DNA of 64,000 nt from Chitinophagaceae bacterium (GTDB taxonomy: Bacteria > Bacteroidota > Bacteroidia > Chitinophagales > Chitinophagaceae). Positions 28,146 through 36,415 of the stretch are shown here, piece after piece. The notes beneath the pieces are model-generated. The model was given only the letters and a program-made list of their open reading frames with translations. It searched no databases and was not told where the DNA came from. The translations under genes and the position numbers were made by a program. The number at the start of each line of letters is the position of its first letter. Position 1 is the first letter of the stretch. The DNA is taken from contig JAEUVJ010000065.1 in the NCBI GenBank assembly GCA_016787085.1, positions 62,001-126,000 of the forward strand. Direction: 5' to 3'.

Positions 28146-28517
28146 CTATTTCTTTACTTTTCTTATCCTCAGAAAAGTTATCACATAATCTATCTGTTCG
28201 CTGCTCATCTTCTGGGCGACTGCATGATTTTTCGGGTCAAGGCCTATCAGGGCGGTCGCATGGTAGTTGTCTATCTGGGTTTTTGTGAAATTCGGTATGC
28301 TGTCCTTGCCTTTGGTAAAAATCCCATGACAATCCCCACAATAAAGTTTGTAAAGGATCTTTCCTTTTTCTGCTCTCTCAATGAACAGCGCCCTGTTCTC
28401 CTGGGTTACATGTTCGGGAATATCGTATTCTGTCTGGTTCTTCTTACCACATTTAGAGTCTGATGAGACCACTGCCAGCAGGAAGAGTGATGATATGGCA
28501 AAAGTGTACTTCTTCAA
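28146..28517 (-). CDS. small c-type cytochrome
   Basis: The 123-residue product has an N-terminal export signal (about residues 1-20) and a single haem c site CGDCH at residues 60-64, with Met114-free but Met104-containing C-terminal helix region (AQKMSSEQIDYVITFLRI) that may supply the axial methionine. It lies one base behind the diheme peroxidase gene and is therefore its likely electron-transfer partner in the periplasm. A cysteine at residue 23 (SKCGKK) could be a lipid anchor, although the preceding residues are not an ideal lipobox. The family is class I cytochrome c; the exact role is inferred from the operon. Confidence 0.85.
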   Translation of the reverse strand: MKKYTFAISSLFLLAVVSSDSKCGKKNQTEYDIPEHVTQENRALFIERAEKGKILYKLYCGDCHGIFTKGKDSIPNFTKTQIDNYHATALIGLDPKNHAVAQKMSSEQIDYVITFLRIRKVKK

Positions 28518-28518
28518 T

Positions 28519-30435
28519 TTAGTATTCTCCCCCGGTTTTCCGGCTGTTTAATTCTTTATTACCTGACCGGGGCAGTGCTGCAGGAGGCGCTTCAAAAATA
28601 ATCTTTTCATTAAGCGAATGCATAAAAGCGATCAGTTCTTTTTTTTCTGCAGCGCTTAATTTTAATGAATCGGATGCCAGTGTCTGGTTGGCCACATGTA
28701 GTTTTTTGCCCGCACCCCCTCCGGCATCATACATGTCAATTACCTGCTCCAGTGTCTGGAATACGCCATTGTGCATATATGGTTTGGTAAATGCAATGTT
28801 CCGTAGTGTACCTGTCCGGAATGCATTCATCGTTTCATGCGCCGGGTTTACTTTATATCTTCCTTTATCGGGGCTTAGTTTGTGAAAGCCTGAATCTTCC
28901 GGTACGCCGATCACTTCAAATTCAGAGCCGATATAGGGAGGCTTTACGCCATTGAACATTGGAACAAAGTGGCAGGTGGCGCATTGCGCTTTGCTCATAA
29001 AGAGGTTAAAGCCCCTTTTAGCTTCGGGAGCAATATCCTGTTTATGATTCATCGCATCATCGAACGGAGCGCTGTGCCTGCTGAAATCAGCATAGTAATA
29101 AGTGATCGCAGAAACAATATGGCTCAGGGTGACCTCTTTTTCCTCAGGAGTGTATTTCAGGAATTTTTTGAAAGCATCTTTATATTCTTTGCAGCTAAGT
29201 ATCTTTTTCAGCATCTCTGCTTCGTTACTATTCATCTCCTCTACATTTCTTGTCACATCCTTTACCTGGTCCTGCAGCGAAATATGTTTTCCATCCAGCA
29301 TGATTAGATGGTTGTAGATCGCATTGATCAGTGTCGGCGTGTTCCTTTCAAGGTGTTGCTGCCGGTCAAACCGGAGCGATGTGGATTGCGTGGTGTCTGT
29401 AAAGAACTCTGCAGGTTTGTGACACGAAACACAGCTTCGCTGGTTATTGGCCGATAAGATGGGATCGTAAAATAAAAGCTTGCCGGTCTGCTTTATCTCT
29501 TTCAGGAGTTTCTCATCCTCTATCAGCGAAAAGATCCCTTTGGTGTTTTGAGGGACATATAGTGCTTTGTCAAAAATGGAATTGCAGTTATTGTTCAGGG
29601 AATAGTCGTTATAATTCTTCGTCACCACGCCGTACCGGGTAATGAACTGCTGGTTCATCCGGAACAACGGGTTGATATGGTCTTTAATAAAAGTAAAATG
29701 ATCGAACAGGGAAAAGTCAGCGGGCTGGTTGTTTGCAAAATCAATGGCTTTGTTGTATTGTGCCAGGTACTCTGTTGATAAAGGCATCGATGGAAATGCC
29801 TCGTCAAACCGGTGGTATATTTCTTTTACATCCTTCAGCATGGACCTTAGTTCGGGAATGACGCTGCCGGTATCAGGACATTCGAACCCGGTAGTATAAA
29901 GTGCTGCCAGGTTAAGCAGGTACAGGCGGTTGGCTAAAAAGAAATGGTGATACGACCCGAGGTTTTGTGTAATGGAATCGGCCCTGAAAGTAGCCAGCGC
30001 CTCCACCGAAGAACGGATAAGTGCAGAAAGAGAATCCTTACTGATGTTTTCTTCCTCTAAGTATTGTTCGGCTAATGTGAGCCCGGCCCCTTCTCTTCGG
30101 TAAGGCGGCTCAAATTTTTCAAACACTTCATTTTCCCATTCAACAGGCAGCGGTCCGTTTATTTTCCGGTACATAACCGGTTCGAAATAACGAAACCAGA
30201 AGTCAACGCCTTTCATGGACAGACGACAACTTCTGATCTCTTTCCTGATCTGCTCGCGGTCTTCTTCAGTGGCTATGCCGGTCTTCTTTATGGTTGTTAA
30301 TAAAAGGGAAAGCTGTTTGTCAAGATCATTCACTGCGCCTTCGTACAAGTTGTTATAGTCTTTGCTCTGCTGCAGGCTGAATGAAAAGCAGAAAGCAATA
30401 ATAAGAATGGCGGCTATGACAGAAAAAATTTTCAT
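28519..30435 (-). CDS. diheme cytochrome c peroxidase/MauG family protein with extra N-terminal domain
   Basis: From the ATG at 30435 (MKIFSVIAAILIIAFCFSFS, a clear signal peptide) the protein is 638 residues. The peroxidase domain begins near residue 310 and carries two haem c sites, CVSCH at 335-339 and CATCH at 485-489; the 150-residue spacing is usual for bacterial diheme peroxidases. Further conserved pieces are GKLLFYDPILS, RNTPTLINAIYN, FRTGTLRNIAFTKPYMHNG and the C-terminal LIAFMHSLN. About 280 residues of mostly helical sequence precede the peroxidase, which plain peroxidases lack. The longer frame starting at 30513 overlaps the amidohydrolase and has no signal peptide first, so it was rejected. 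Substrate could be hydrogen peroxide or an organic cofactor. Confidence 0.9.
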   Translation of the reverse strand: MKIFSVIAAILIIAFCFSFSLQQSKDYNNLYEGAVNDLDKQLSLLLTTIKKTGIATEEDREQIRKEIRSCRLSMKGVDFWFRYFEPVMYRKINGPLPVEWENEVFEKFEPPYRREGAGLTLAEQYLEEENISKDSLSALIRSSVEALATFRADSITQNLGSYHHFFLANRLYLLNLAALYTTGFECPDTGSVIPELRSMLKDVKEIYHRFDEAFPSMPLSTEYLAQYNKAIDFANNQPADFSLFDHFTFIKDHINPLFRMNQQFITRYGVVTKNYNDYSLNNNCNSIFDKALYVPQNTKGIFSLIEDEKLLKEIKQTGKLLFYDPILSANNQRSCVSCHKPAEFFTDTTQSTSLRFDRQQHLERNTPTLINAIYNHLIMLDGKHISLQDQVKDVTRNVEEMNSNEAEMLKKILSCKEYKDAFKKFLKYTPEEKEVTLSHIVSAITYYYADFSRHSAPFDDAMNHKQDIAPEAKRGFNLFMSKAQCATCHFVPMFNGVKPPYIGSEFEVIGVPEDSGFHKLSPDKGRYKVNPAHETMNAFRTGTLRNIAFTKPYMHNGVFQTLEQVIDMYDAGGGAGKKLHVANQTLASDSLKLSAAEKKELIAFMHSLNEKIIFEAPPAALPRSGNKELNSRKTGGEY

Positions 30436-30442
30436 TGGGTGG

Positions 30443-31603
30443 TTACAATAGTCTTCTTGCTTCGGAAAGATCGTGGTGGCAAAGGACCACTCCCGGCTGC
30501 TTTCCTTTCTCAAAACTACCTAATAACTTTTCCATTTGCAAGGCTTTGGCTCCGTTTATAGTGGCCCAGCTTAATAACTGATGAAGGGGAAAGGAGGGGA
30601 AATGGTTGCGTATCGTTCTGATCTCTTCCAGTATGTTCAGCTGATGGTTGGAGGCAAGGCTGTCAGTGCCAATAACGATCTCGCAATCATGCCTGATAAA
30701 TTGTTCTAATGCCGGCAATTGACCTGTGATGTACCGGTTGGCATTGGGACAAAAGCACCATGTCAGTTTTTTGTCAGTTTTTTGGGCAAAAGCTATGTCC
30801 TCTGAACTTGTATGGACATTGTGAACGAGGATGACAGATTGGTTGGGTAAGAATTTTTGAAGATAGGATTGTAAACTGCTTTTACCGGCAGGTTTAAAAA
30901 AGGATATATCAATCTCCATTTCCTGGTAAAGACGCAGGAAGTCTCCGGTCCCGTTCAGGAATAATTCATTTTCTGCGCCTGTCTCCTGGTTATGAATGGT
31001 CAGTAAGTGATTGCCCGGAAACCGAATGATCTTTTCCCACAATGCGTCTGCAACAGAGTAAGGGGCATGAGGCACGATAGAGTTTGATTCAACCGGAATA
31101 GAATAATATTTTGCATACTCCCTGAAAAAACCGGCGCTTTTTTCAAAGCGCTGATCGGCAAGCTGCGGGTTGAAACCGCTGGCCTCAATAAAATTGTGAT
31201 AGTAGATCCTTCCTTTTGCCTTTTGCGGAAGGGTCAGTGTATTATTGCAGATATCGCCGACAGCGACGATGCCATTATTAAGCATTTCATCTTCTGCCTT
31301 TTCAATGGCGGCCAATATTTCCTCTTCCGGAAAATGACGTTGAGATACCACTTTAAGCACGAAGTCAACCAGCCCGGTACCTTCCGGTATCAGGCCTTTC
31401 ATGTGAGATAGTTCAAGATGGCAATGACAGTTGATGAAACCAGGAGAAAGAATGCCTGTGAATGACTGAACGTCTTCGCCGGCATCAGGAGCCGGTACGA
31501 CAGCTTCAATTATACCGTCGTCTGTAGCGATCAAAACATACGGATCGTCCAACAACCTGTAACCGTCAAACAACCGGTCAGCCCGGAATTTTTTGTACGC
31601 CAT
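30443..31603 (-). CDS. amidohydrolase-superfamily deaminase (cytosine deaminase/chlorohydrolase type)
   Basis: The 386-residue enzyme has the metal-dependent TIM-barrel signatures of this family: GFINCHCHLELSH near residues 55-67 (metal-binding His-x-His), HAPYSV near 180, HNQETG and HNVHTSS further on, and the C-terminal GTDSLASNHQLNILEEI with the metal-binding Asp near 318. This pattern fits deaminases of the SsnA/MtaD/TrzN branch, which remove amino groups from purine-like or related rings, or cyclic amide hydrolases. Substrate is not resolved. It is cytoplasmic (no signal) and first in the operon with the peroxidase, whose start lies 7 bases past this stop. Context is not explained by a known pathway. 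Confidence 0.85.
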   Translation of the reverse strand: MAYKKFRADRLFDGYRLLDDPYVLIATDDGIIEAVVPAPDAGEDVQSFTGILSPGFINCHCHLELSHMKGLIPEGTGLVDFVLKVVSQRHFPEEEILAAIEKAEDEMLNNGIVAVGDICNNTLTLPQKAKGRIYYHNFIEASGFNPQLADQRFEKSAGFFREYAKYYSIPVESNSIVPHAPYSVADALWEKIIRFPGNHLLTIHNQETGAENELFLNGTGDFLRLYQEMEIDISFFKPAGKSSLQSYLQKFLPNQSVILVHNVHTSSEDIAFAQKTDKKLTWCFCPNANRYITGQLPALEQFIRHDCEIVIGTDSLASNHQLNILEEIRTIRNHFPSFPLHQLLSWATINGAKALQMEKLLGSFEKGKQPGVVLCHHDLSEARRLL

Positions 31604-31667
31604 GATCTGTAAAATTCGGAAATAAAATCATGGTGGGCCACGGGCCGGTGATTCGGCATCAAATCGC

Positions 31668-31675
31668 TAAATTTG
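31668..31675 (+). promoter_or_regulatory. -7 promoter element TAAATTTG before prfA
   Basis: Exact TAnnTTTG, 19 bases before the prfA ATG, predicting a leader of about 12 nucleotides. Confidence 0.6.
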
Positions 31676-31694
31676 CCGCCCTGAGAAAAGAACT

Positions 31695-32759
31695 ATGTTA
31701 GACAGATTAGAAGCGATAAAAGCAAGATTTGATCAGCTGGGAATAGCCCTTACCAACCCGGAGATAGTTGGTAATAACAAAAGATTTGCTGAAACAAGTA
31801 AGGAGTACCGCAGTCTTGAGAAGGTGGTCAATGCGTACGATGAATACAGGAAAATACTCGATGATGTAGATTTCTATAAAGAAGCGCTGAACCGGGATGA
31901 TGAGGAAATGCGGGAGTTGGCCAAGACCGAGATCCCGGTCATTGAGGAAAAGAAAATTCAGATGGAAGCCTATATCAGGCAGTTGCTGATACCCAAAGAT
32001 CCGCAGGATGATAAGAATGCTATCCTTGAGATACGTGCCGGTACAGGGGGAGATGAAGCCAGTTTGTTTGCAGGCGATCTTTTGAGGATGTATATACGCT
32101 ATTGCGAAAGAAGAGGATGGAAGACAGCCCTGCTCAGTGAAAACGAAGGGACTGTAGGAGGGTATAAAGAAGTGCAATTAGAAGTAACAGGGGATGATGT
32201 ATATGGTATCCTGAAATTTGAAAGCGGGGTACACAGGGTACAGCGGGTACCCGATACAGAGGCCAGTGGCCGTGTGCATACATCGGCGGCTACGGTAGCG
32301 GTAATGCCGGAAGCCGAAGAAGTAGATTTTGAATTGAACCCTGCCGACGTAAAAATGGAAACGGCCAGAAGCGGAGGCGCCGGCGGACAAAACGTAAATA
32401 AGGTAGAGACCAAGGTCATGCTCACGCATATTCCGACAGGAACTGTAGTGGTTTGCCAAACAGAAAGATCGCAGCTTGGGAACAGGGAAAAAGCGATGCA
32501 GATGCTGCGTACAAGATTGTATGAGGAACAGGTAAGAAAGCAGGAAGATGAAATTGCCCGTCACCGCAAAAGCCTGGTAAGTACAGGTGACCGTAGTGCC
32601 AAGATCAGAACGTATAATTTTCCGCAGGGCAGGGTAACAGATCACCGCATTGGCTTAACGCTGTATAACCTGCAGGAGGTGCTGAACGGCCATATTGACG
32701 AATTGCTGGAAGCACTCCAGTTTGCCGAGAACTCCGAAAAGCTGGCCAGGCAGAACTGA
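31695..32759 (+). CDS. prfA: peptide chain release factor 1
   Basis: RF1 reads UAA and UAG stop codons and triggers peptide release on the ribosome. The 354-residue protein has the N-terminal helical domain (to about 105), the catalytic GGQ at residues 230-232 within RSGGAGGQNVNKVET, and the peptide-release domain ending TDHRIGLTLYNLQEVLNG. The codon-recognition region contains VQRVPDTEASGRVHTS. RF1 rather than RF2 is indicated by the ungapped frame without the programmed frameshift and by the PxT-type recognition motif region (PDTEAS follows the RF1 pattern). It is divergent from the amidohydrolase operon. Confidence 0.96.
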   Translation: MLDRLEAIKARFDQLGIALTNPEIVGNNKRFAETSKEYRSLEKVVNAYDEYRKILDDVDFYKEALNRDDEEMRELAKTEIPVIEEKKIQMEAYIRQLLIPKDPQDDKNAILEIRAGTGGDEASLFAGDLLRMYIRYCERRGWKTALLSENEGTVGGYKEVQLEVTGDDVYGILKFESGVHRVQRVPDTEASGRVHTSAATVAVMPEAEEVDFELNPADVKMETARSGGAGGQNVNKVETKVMLTHIPTGTVVVCQTERSQLGNREKAMQMLRTRLYEEQVRKQEDEIARHRKSLVSTGDRSAKIRTYNFPQGRVTDHRIGLTLYNLQEVLNGHIDELLEALQFAENSEKLARQN

Positions 32760-32831
32760 TGATTATTTCTCTTCACAGCCGTGATTATTGAAGCGGGAAT
32801 CGCTACCTTTTCTTCTCTAAAATCTATCATC

Positions 32832-33464
32832 ATGCTGGAACAAATATCAGAGCTGGTAAAATACTACGGGCAGAATGCCGTGGTCAACAATCCCGATATC
32901 CCCTCGGAGGACAATAACGCCGTCATGGCGGAAGCTACAAAGACCATTACTTCAGGTATGCAAAACATGCTGGCTGGTGGTGGCTTACAGGATATTATTT
33001 CCATGTTCACCGGAGGGGGAGCCAGTGGCGGCCAAAGCAACGGGATAGCCGGTCTTTTAAAGAATCCCATGGTAATGATGATGGTAGGCCACCTGATCAG
33101 CAAACTGACCGGGAAATTTAATATGAGTCCTTCGCAGGCCAGCCAGGTGTCCAACAACCTTGTACCAAATGTGTTGAAAGATCTGGTAACCCGTACCAAT
33201 AGTAACGCTCCGCAGGATGATGCTTTTGATCTCAATGATCTGATTGGTTCATTGACCGGCGGTAATACAAAAGCCTCTGCGGGCGGGTTCAACTTCCAGG
33301 ATCTTCTTGGTCAGCTCACCGGCGGCAGTGGGGGTAACTCAGGCGGCGGAGTTGACCTGCAGGACATCATTAGCCAGGTAACAAGGAGTGCACAGGAAAA
33401 CAGGGCTAAGCAAACACAGGGCGGCGGCGGAATTGCCGACCTGATCAAAGGTTTTTTCAATTGA
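32832..33464 (+). CDS. glycine-rich DUF937-like protein, unknown function
   Basis: The start at 32832 (MLEQISELVKYYGQNAVVNN) is preferred; an upstream GTG frame adds residues with no similarity in style. The product is about 210 residues, without signal or membrane helix. It has an N-terminal helical part, then repeated elements of LQDIISMF, FQDLLGQL and LQDIISQV separated by Gly/Ser/Asn-rich linkers, giving a modular look of short amphipathic helices. The N-terminal half recalls DUF937-type proteins, but I am not certain. A weak terminator at 33493 follows. Nothing in the context indicates a role. Confidence 0.65.
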   Translation: MLEQISELVKYYGQNAVVNNPDIPSEDNNAVMAEATKTITSGMQNMLAGGGLQDIISMFTGGGASGGQSNGIAGLLKNPMVMMMVGHLISKLTGKFNMSPSQASQVSNNLVPNVLKDLVTRTNSNAPQDDAFDLNDLIGSLTGGNTKASAGGFNFQDLLGQLTGGSGGNSGGGVDLQDIISQVTRSAQENRAKQTQGGGGIADLIKGFFN

Positions 33465-33492
33465 TTTCATACCGCTGATTTTACAAACACTT

Positions 33493-33520
33493 GCCTGAAT
33501 CTGGCAGGCTTTTAATTTTA
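33493..33520 (+). terminator. weak terminator after the DUF937-like gene
   Basis: Stem GCCTG/CAGGC with a seven-base loop followed by TTTTAATTTTATTTT. It lies 28 bases past the stop. Confidence 0.5.
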
Positions 33521-33821
33521 TTTTAATCCTGTCAATAAACTTTCACCAAGAATATGACGTCAAACAAAAGGAATTTTTGGTCTGATTTGTGCAATACATG
33601 CAAACAGAGCATCTTTTTAAAACAGTTCTTTTACAGTCATTGGTCAGTATTCGTTGCTGGTGGTATATAGAATCCCTAAAGATGAATTTCTTGCCGGAAA
33701 TGTAACGGGATGAATGGTTACATACCCGGAAGGATGGGAATGTTTACGAATGTGCGGGAAGTGATTCTACGCATAAAAGTCTTTAAACTTTCATTAACAG
33801 CAACATTGATACTAATGGCAG

Positions 33822-33829
33822 TAAATTTG
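33822..33829 (+). promoter_or_regulatory. orphan -7 promoter element TAAATTTG
   Basis: Exact TAnnTTTG match on the plus strand that precedes no coding gene but lies about 70 bases before a plus-strand terminator at 33899-33930. No good -33 is seen at 19-21 bases. The 455-base gap 33465-33919 holds otherwise only the weak terminator. Confidence 0.4.
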
Positions 33830-33835
33830 CGTTAT

Positions 33836-33930
33836 AGATTTATAGTTCTTCTTATATAAAAGCAGTCAATTTTCTCATAAGCAGTTAGTTTTGGTTGCGA
33901 CCCCTGTTTCTACAGGGGTCTATTTTTTTA
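33836..33930 (+). ncRNA. candidate small RNA, about 95 nt
   Basis: The segment lies between an exact -7 element (33822-33829) and a strong intrinsic terminator: GACCCCTGT (33899-33907), loop TTCT, ACAGGGGTC (33912-33920), then TATTTTTTTA. The T-run exists only in the plus direction, while the neighbouring plus-strand gene already has its own terminator 400 bases upstream and the VanZ gene runs in the opposite direction. The body is AT-rich and holds two AAGCAGT copies. No known RNA family was recognised and no ORF longer than a few codons exists. The 3' end overlaps the VanZ stop region. Confidence 0.35.
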
Positions 33931-34351
33931 TATACCTCCTATGACTGTATATCCATCCGGCCGCACAGCCCACGGCATCTGCAATAATATCCCCGGTATC
34001 AAATGAACGAAGAGGAACAAAATACAACTGAACAAACTCCATTACTATCCCATACCCGAGAGAGACAACAGCGATAGCAGTAAATGATCTTTTCAACAAT
34101 GAAAGTTCACTGCCCGGCCGGAGCGACAGCCTGACAAGGCACCAAAGCCACACCATGATGGCAAACATGCCGATATGCACCCATTTATCGAACCATATTT
34201 TATCTAACCAGTCTTCGGTGGGGAAAGCAGTTCCGGGCAATGTCAGAAGTATGACGGAAATAATGAGCCAGCCAATGGCGGCGCTTAGAGGCAAATATTT
34301 TTTCTGCAAACTATTTTTTCTGCAATAATAGAGAATAACAGCGGAAGGCAT
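33920..34351 (-). CDS. VanZ-family membrane protein
   Basis: The 143-residue product has four membrane segments (about residues 18-38, 52-70, 82-103 and 112-132) and the family hallmarks DKWVHIGMFAIMVWLW and FVQLYFVPLRSFDTGDIIADAVG near the C-terminus. The conserved acidic residues of the VanZ fold lie in DTGDIIADAVGC. VanZ itself lowers teicoplanin sensitivity in enterococci, but most bacterial relatives have unknown function. A VanZ gene close to gcvH is an arrangement I know from this phylum. Here a sigma/anti-sigma pair sits between them. Confidence 0.85.
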   Translation of the reverse strand: MPSAVILYYCRKNSLQKKYLPLSAAIGWLIISVILLTLPGTAFPTEDWLDKIWFDKWVHIGMFAIMVWLWCLVRLSLRPGSELSLLKRSFTAIAVVSLGYGIVMEFVQLYFVPLRSFDTGDIIADAVGCAAGWIYSHRRYIKK

Positions 34352-34461
34352 AAACAGAACAGGAACCCCGGAAGAGGTCCCTGTTTAACCAACTATAGAA
34401 CCAAAACTGTCAACAGACAATTCGGATAAAATACGTAACAGTAAAAACGGCGGATTGTTTT

Positions 34462-35244
34462 TCAGAGACTGATTTTTCCCATGGTCTCAACGGGCCCCTG
34501 CGGAACAGCGCCATTACCCCGGTTTTCGATAGTAATGGCGAAAGCTTCGGCTTTCTGTGTATTCTTCATTTGCAGGATCACGTTCTTGCTATCCCAGTCA
34601 AATAGCCCCAGGTCTACCGGCTTTCCCTCAATAAAGGCCCAAAGCTGGTATTGTTTTTCCGTGGGCAGTTGCGGCAGGTTTCTTACCACCAGGAAAACAT
34701 TGGAGGAGGCGGTATCCCAGTAAATGCTGGCTGAAGAAACTGAAGAAGGCTGGGTTCCTTGCATATTCACTACCATAGATGCATCCGGGTCAATCATTGA
34801 TTGTTGTTGCCGGGCCAAAATGGTATTTACGGAGTCAATCTGATATTGGAGACGGCTATAGGAGCCTGCTAGTTTTTGTCTTTTCGAGTATTGATCAAAT
34901 GCGAACCAGCCACTGGCCACAAAAAGGATAACAGCGGCGGCGGCTACGTATCGCAACCAGCCGGAGTTTTGCGGCCTTGCGTTCATAGACACAATCTTAG
35001 CTTCTTTTCCTGACGCATCCTGACCCCGGATATTTGACAGGATTTTTTCTTTCAGAAAAGAAGGCGGGGGAACAGCTTTGTCAAAAGCCTGCTTTTCGAG
35101 ACTTTCTTCAAATTCATTCCGGGCAGCTACCAGTTCAGGGTATTGAACACATAACTGCTCAAACTCCCTGCACTCTTCCTCAGAAGCCATGCCGAGTACG
35201 TAGCTTTCAACTATTCCGCCTGATATGTATTCTTTTATATTCAC
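34462..35244 (-). CDS. anti-sigma factor, RskA-like
   Basis: The 260-residue product has an N-terminal cytoplasmic anti-sigma part (ESYVLGMASEEECREFEQLC, residues 13-32, a pattern shared by RskA-type anti-sigma factors), a single membrane helix (about 96-116), a short coiled segment and a periplasmic RskA domain (about 150-260; LPTEKQYQLWAFIEGKPVDLGLF and the ENRGNGAVPQGPVETMG end). It lacks the zinc-binding His-x3-Cys-x2-Cys motif of ZAS anti-sigma factors. It should bind and hold the sigma factor encoded one base upstream until an envelope signal releases it. The end of the protein is followed by 110 empty bases before VanZ. Confidence 0.9.
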   Translation of the reverse strand: MNIKEYISGGIVESYVLGMASEEECREFEQLCVQYPELVAARNEFEESLEKQAFDKAVPPPSFLKEKILSNIRGQDASGKEAKIVSMNARPQNSGWLRYVAAAAVILFVASGWFAFDQYSKRQKLAGSYSRLQYQIDSVNTILARQQQSMIDPDASMVVNMQGTQPSSVSSASIYWDTASSNVFLVVRNLPQLPTEKQYQLWAFIEGKPVDLGLFDWDSKNVILQMKNTQKAEAFAITIENRGNGAVPQGPVETMGKISL

Positions 35245-35245
35245 T

Positions 35246-35788
35246 TTACTTGATCAATGTTCTTAATTGTGTAAGGGCACTGCGGATCCTCGTTTTGACA
35301 GTACCCAAAGGCATATCCATGGCTTTGGCGATCTCTTCATGTGTAAAGCCCTGGAAATAAGACAAATCGATTAATACCCTGTGTTCTTCTTTCAGATTAC
35401 TGATCATTTTTTTTAGCCCCACATCATTGATCACAGGATGAACCGATGCGCCTATGTTACTATCTACGTTTTCTGAAAGGGGCTGGTTTTTCAAGCTGTC
35501 CCTGAAGCCTTTGGATCGTATTTTATCTATAGCCGCATTCCGGGCCACATTCAGCATCCAGGTAAACAGCCTGCCTTTCAACGGATCGTACGACCCGATC
35601 TTTCTCCAGATATTCACAAAGACTTCCTGCAGAACATCATTGGCCGTTTCACTATCCGTAACAATAGCGTTTATGATCCCGTACAGGGCGCCGGAATAGT
35701 TGCCATACAGGTAGCTAAAAGCCTTTTCATTGCGTTGTTGCAATAAGGCTACCAGTTCTGGTTCAGTATATGTTACAGGTAAACTCAA
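35246..35788 (-). CDS. ECF-type RNA polymerase sigma factor (SigK-like)
   Basis: The 180-residue protein contains sigma region 2 (AFSYLYGNYSGALYGIINAI to RLFTWMLNVARNAAIDKIRS, about residues 22-95) and region 4 with the helix-turn-helix (FTHEEIAKAMDMPLGTVKTRIRSAL, about 149-173). It directs RNA polymerase to a regulon held off by the adjacent anti-sigma factor, and the stop and next start are a single base apart, so the two are translationally coupled. Which promoters it reads is not visible; the SusC promoters here look like the housekeeping type instead. Confidence 0.93.
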   Translation of the reverse strand: MSLPVTYTEPELVALLQQRNEKAFSYLYGNYSGALYGIINAIVTDSETANDVLQEVFVNIWRKIGSYDPLKGRLFTWMLNVARNAAIDKIRSKGFRDSLKNQPLSENVDSNIGASVHPVINDVGLKKMISNLKEEHRVLIDLSYFQGFTHEEIAKAMDMPLGTVKTRIRSALTQLRTLIK

Positions 35789-35824
35789 TAAAGTACATTA
35801 TCAGGTGTCCGCTTCGCCGGTAAA

Positions 35825-36202
35825 TTACCCGGCTACTGCCGCATAAGCAGCTGCATCAAGAAGCCTGTCAACATCGGCAGGGTTATCTACCGTCATTTTG
35901 ATCATCCAGCCTTCGCCATAGGGGTCGGTATTTACCAATTCCGGGGCATTGGCCAGGGCGGGATTTAATTCAGAAACGGTACCGCTGACCGGCAGAAAAA
36001 GGTCGGACACTGTCTTTACCGCTTCCACAGTCCCGAATATAGCGCCGGCTTCCAGCGGTTTACCGATCGTTTCTACTTCCACATATACAATATCCCCCAG
36101 TTCCCGCTGGGCAAAATCGGTAATGCCGATCGTAGCCACATTGCCATTAATACTGATCCACTCATGATCTTTCGTGTAACGCAGATTTCCCGGAAAATTC
36201 AT
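35825..36202 (-). CDS. gcvH: glycine cleavage system H protein
   Basis: GcvH carries the methylamine group between the P, T and L proteins on a lipoyl arm. The start at 36202 (MNFPGNLRYTKDHEWISING) is used because upstream codons to 36283 encode an unrelated Phe/Lys-rich stretch and the near-consensus -7 element CATATTTG lies upstream of 36202. The protein is then 125 residues, the normal length. The lipoylation site is Lys63 in FGTVEAVKTVSDLF. The remaining cleavage-system genes are not in the window. It heads the run with the sigma/anti-sigma pair, 36 bases before the sigma start. Confidence 0.96.
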   Translation of the reverse strand: MNFPGNLRYTKDHEWISINGNVATIGITDFAQRELGDIVYVEVETIGKPLEAGAIFGTVEAVKTVSDLFLPVSGTVSELNPALANAPELVNTDPYGEGWMIKMTVDNPADVDRLLDAAAYAAVAG

Positions 36203-36381
36203 ACTGAATGATTTAAACGCAAATATGAGTAAAAGGGTTTTGGAAAAAAAGAATTTTTTCGCTTTAAAAAAGCAGGCGGGCACTCAAAAACCTGATTGCA
36301 GTTCACCGGAAATTTAAGGCCGTTCATGCTCCTGTTTGCACCACTTGTCGGTAAGAGCTTTACAGTTCTGTGACACGATGG

Positions 36382-36389
36382 TATTTTTG
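36382..36389 (+). promoter_or_regulatory. -7 promoter element TATTTTTG
   Basis: Exact TAnnTTTG match, 26 bases before the ATG of the beta-barrel protein gene at 36416. Confidence 0.55.
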
Positions 36390-36415
36390 ACGCCACTAAT
36401 CAATAAAACCATTTT

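Noticed and set aside
33541..33670. Short frame (about 38 codons) starting ATGACG on the plus strand
   Set aside because: No domain, no promoter in place and poor codon similarity to neighbours; treated as non-coding.
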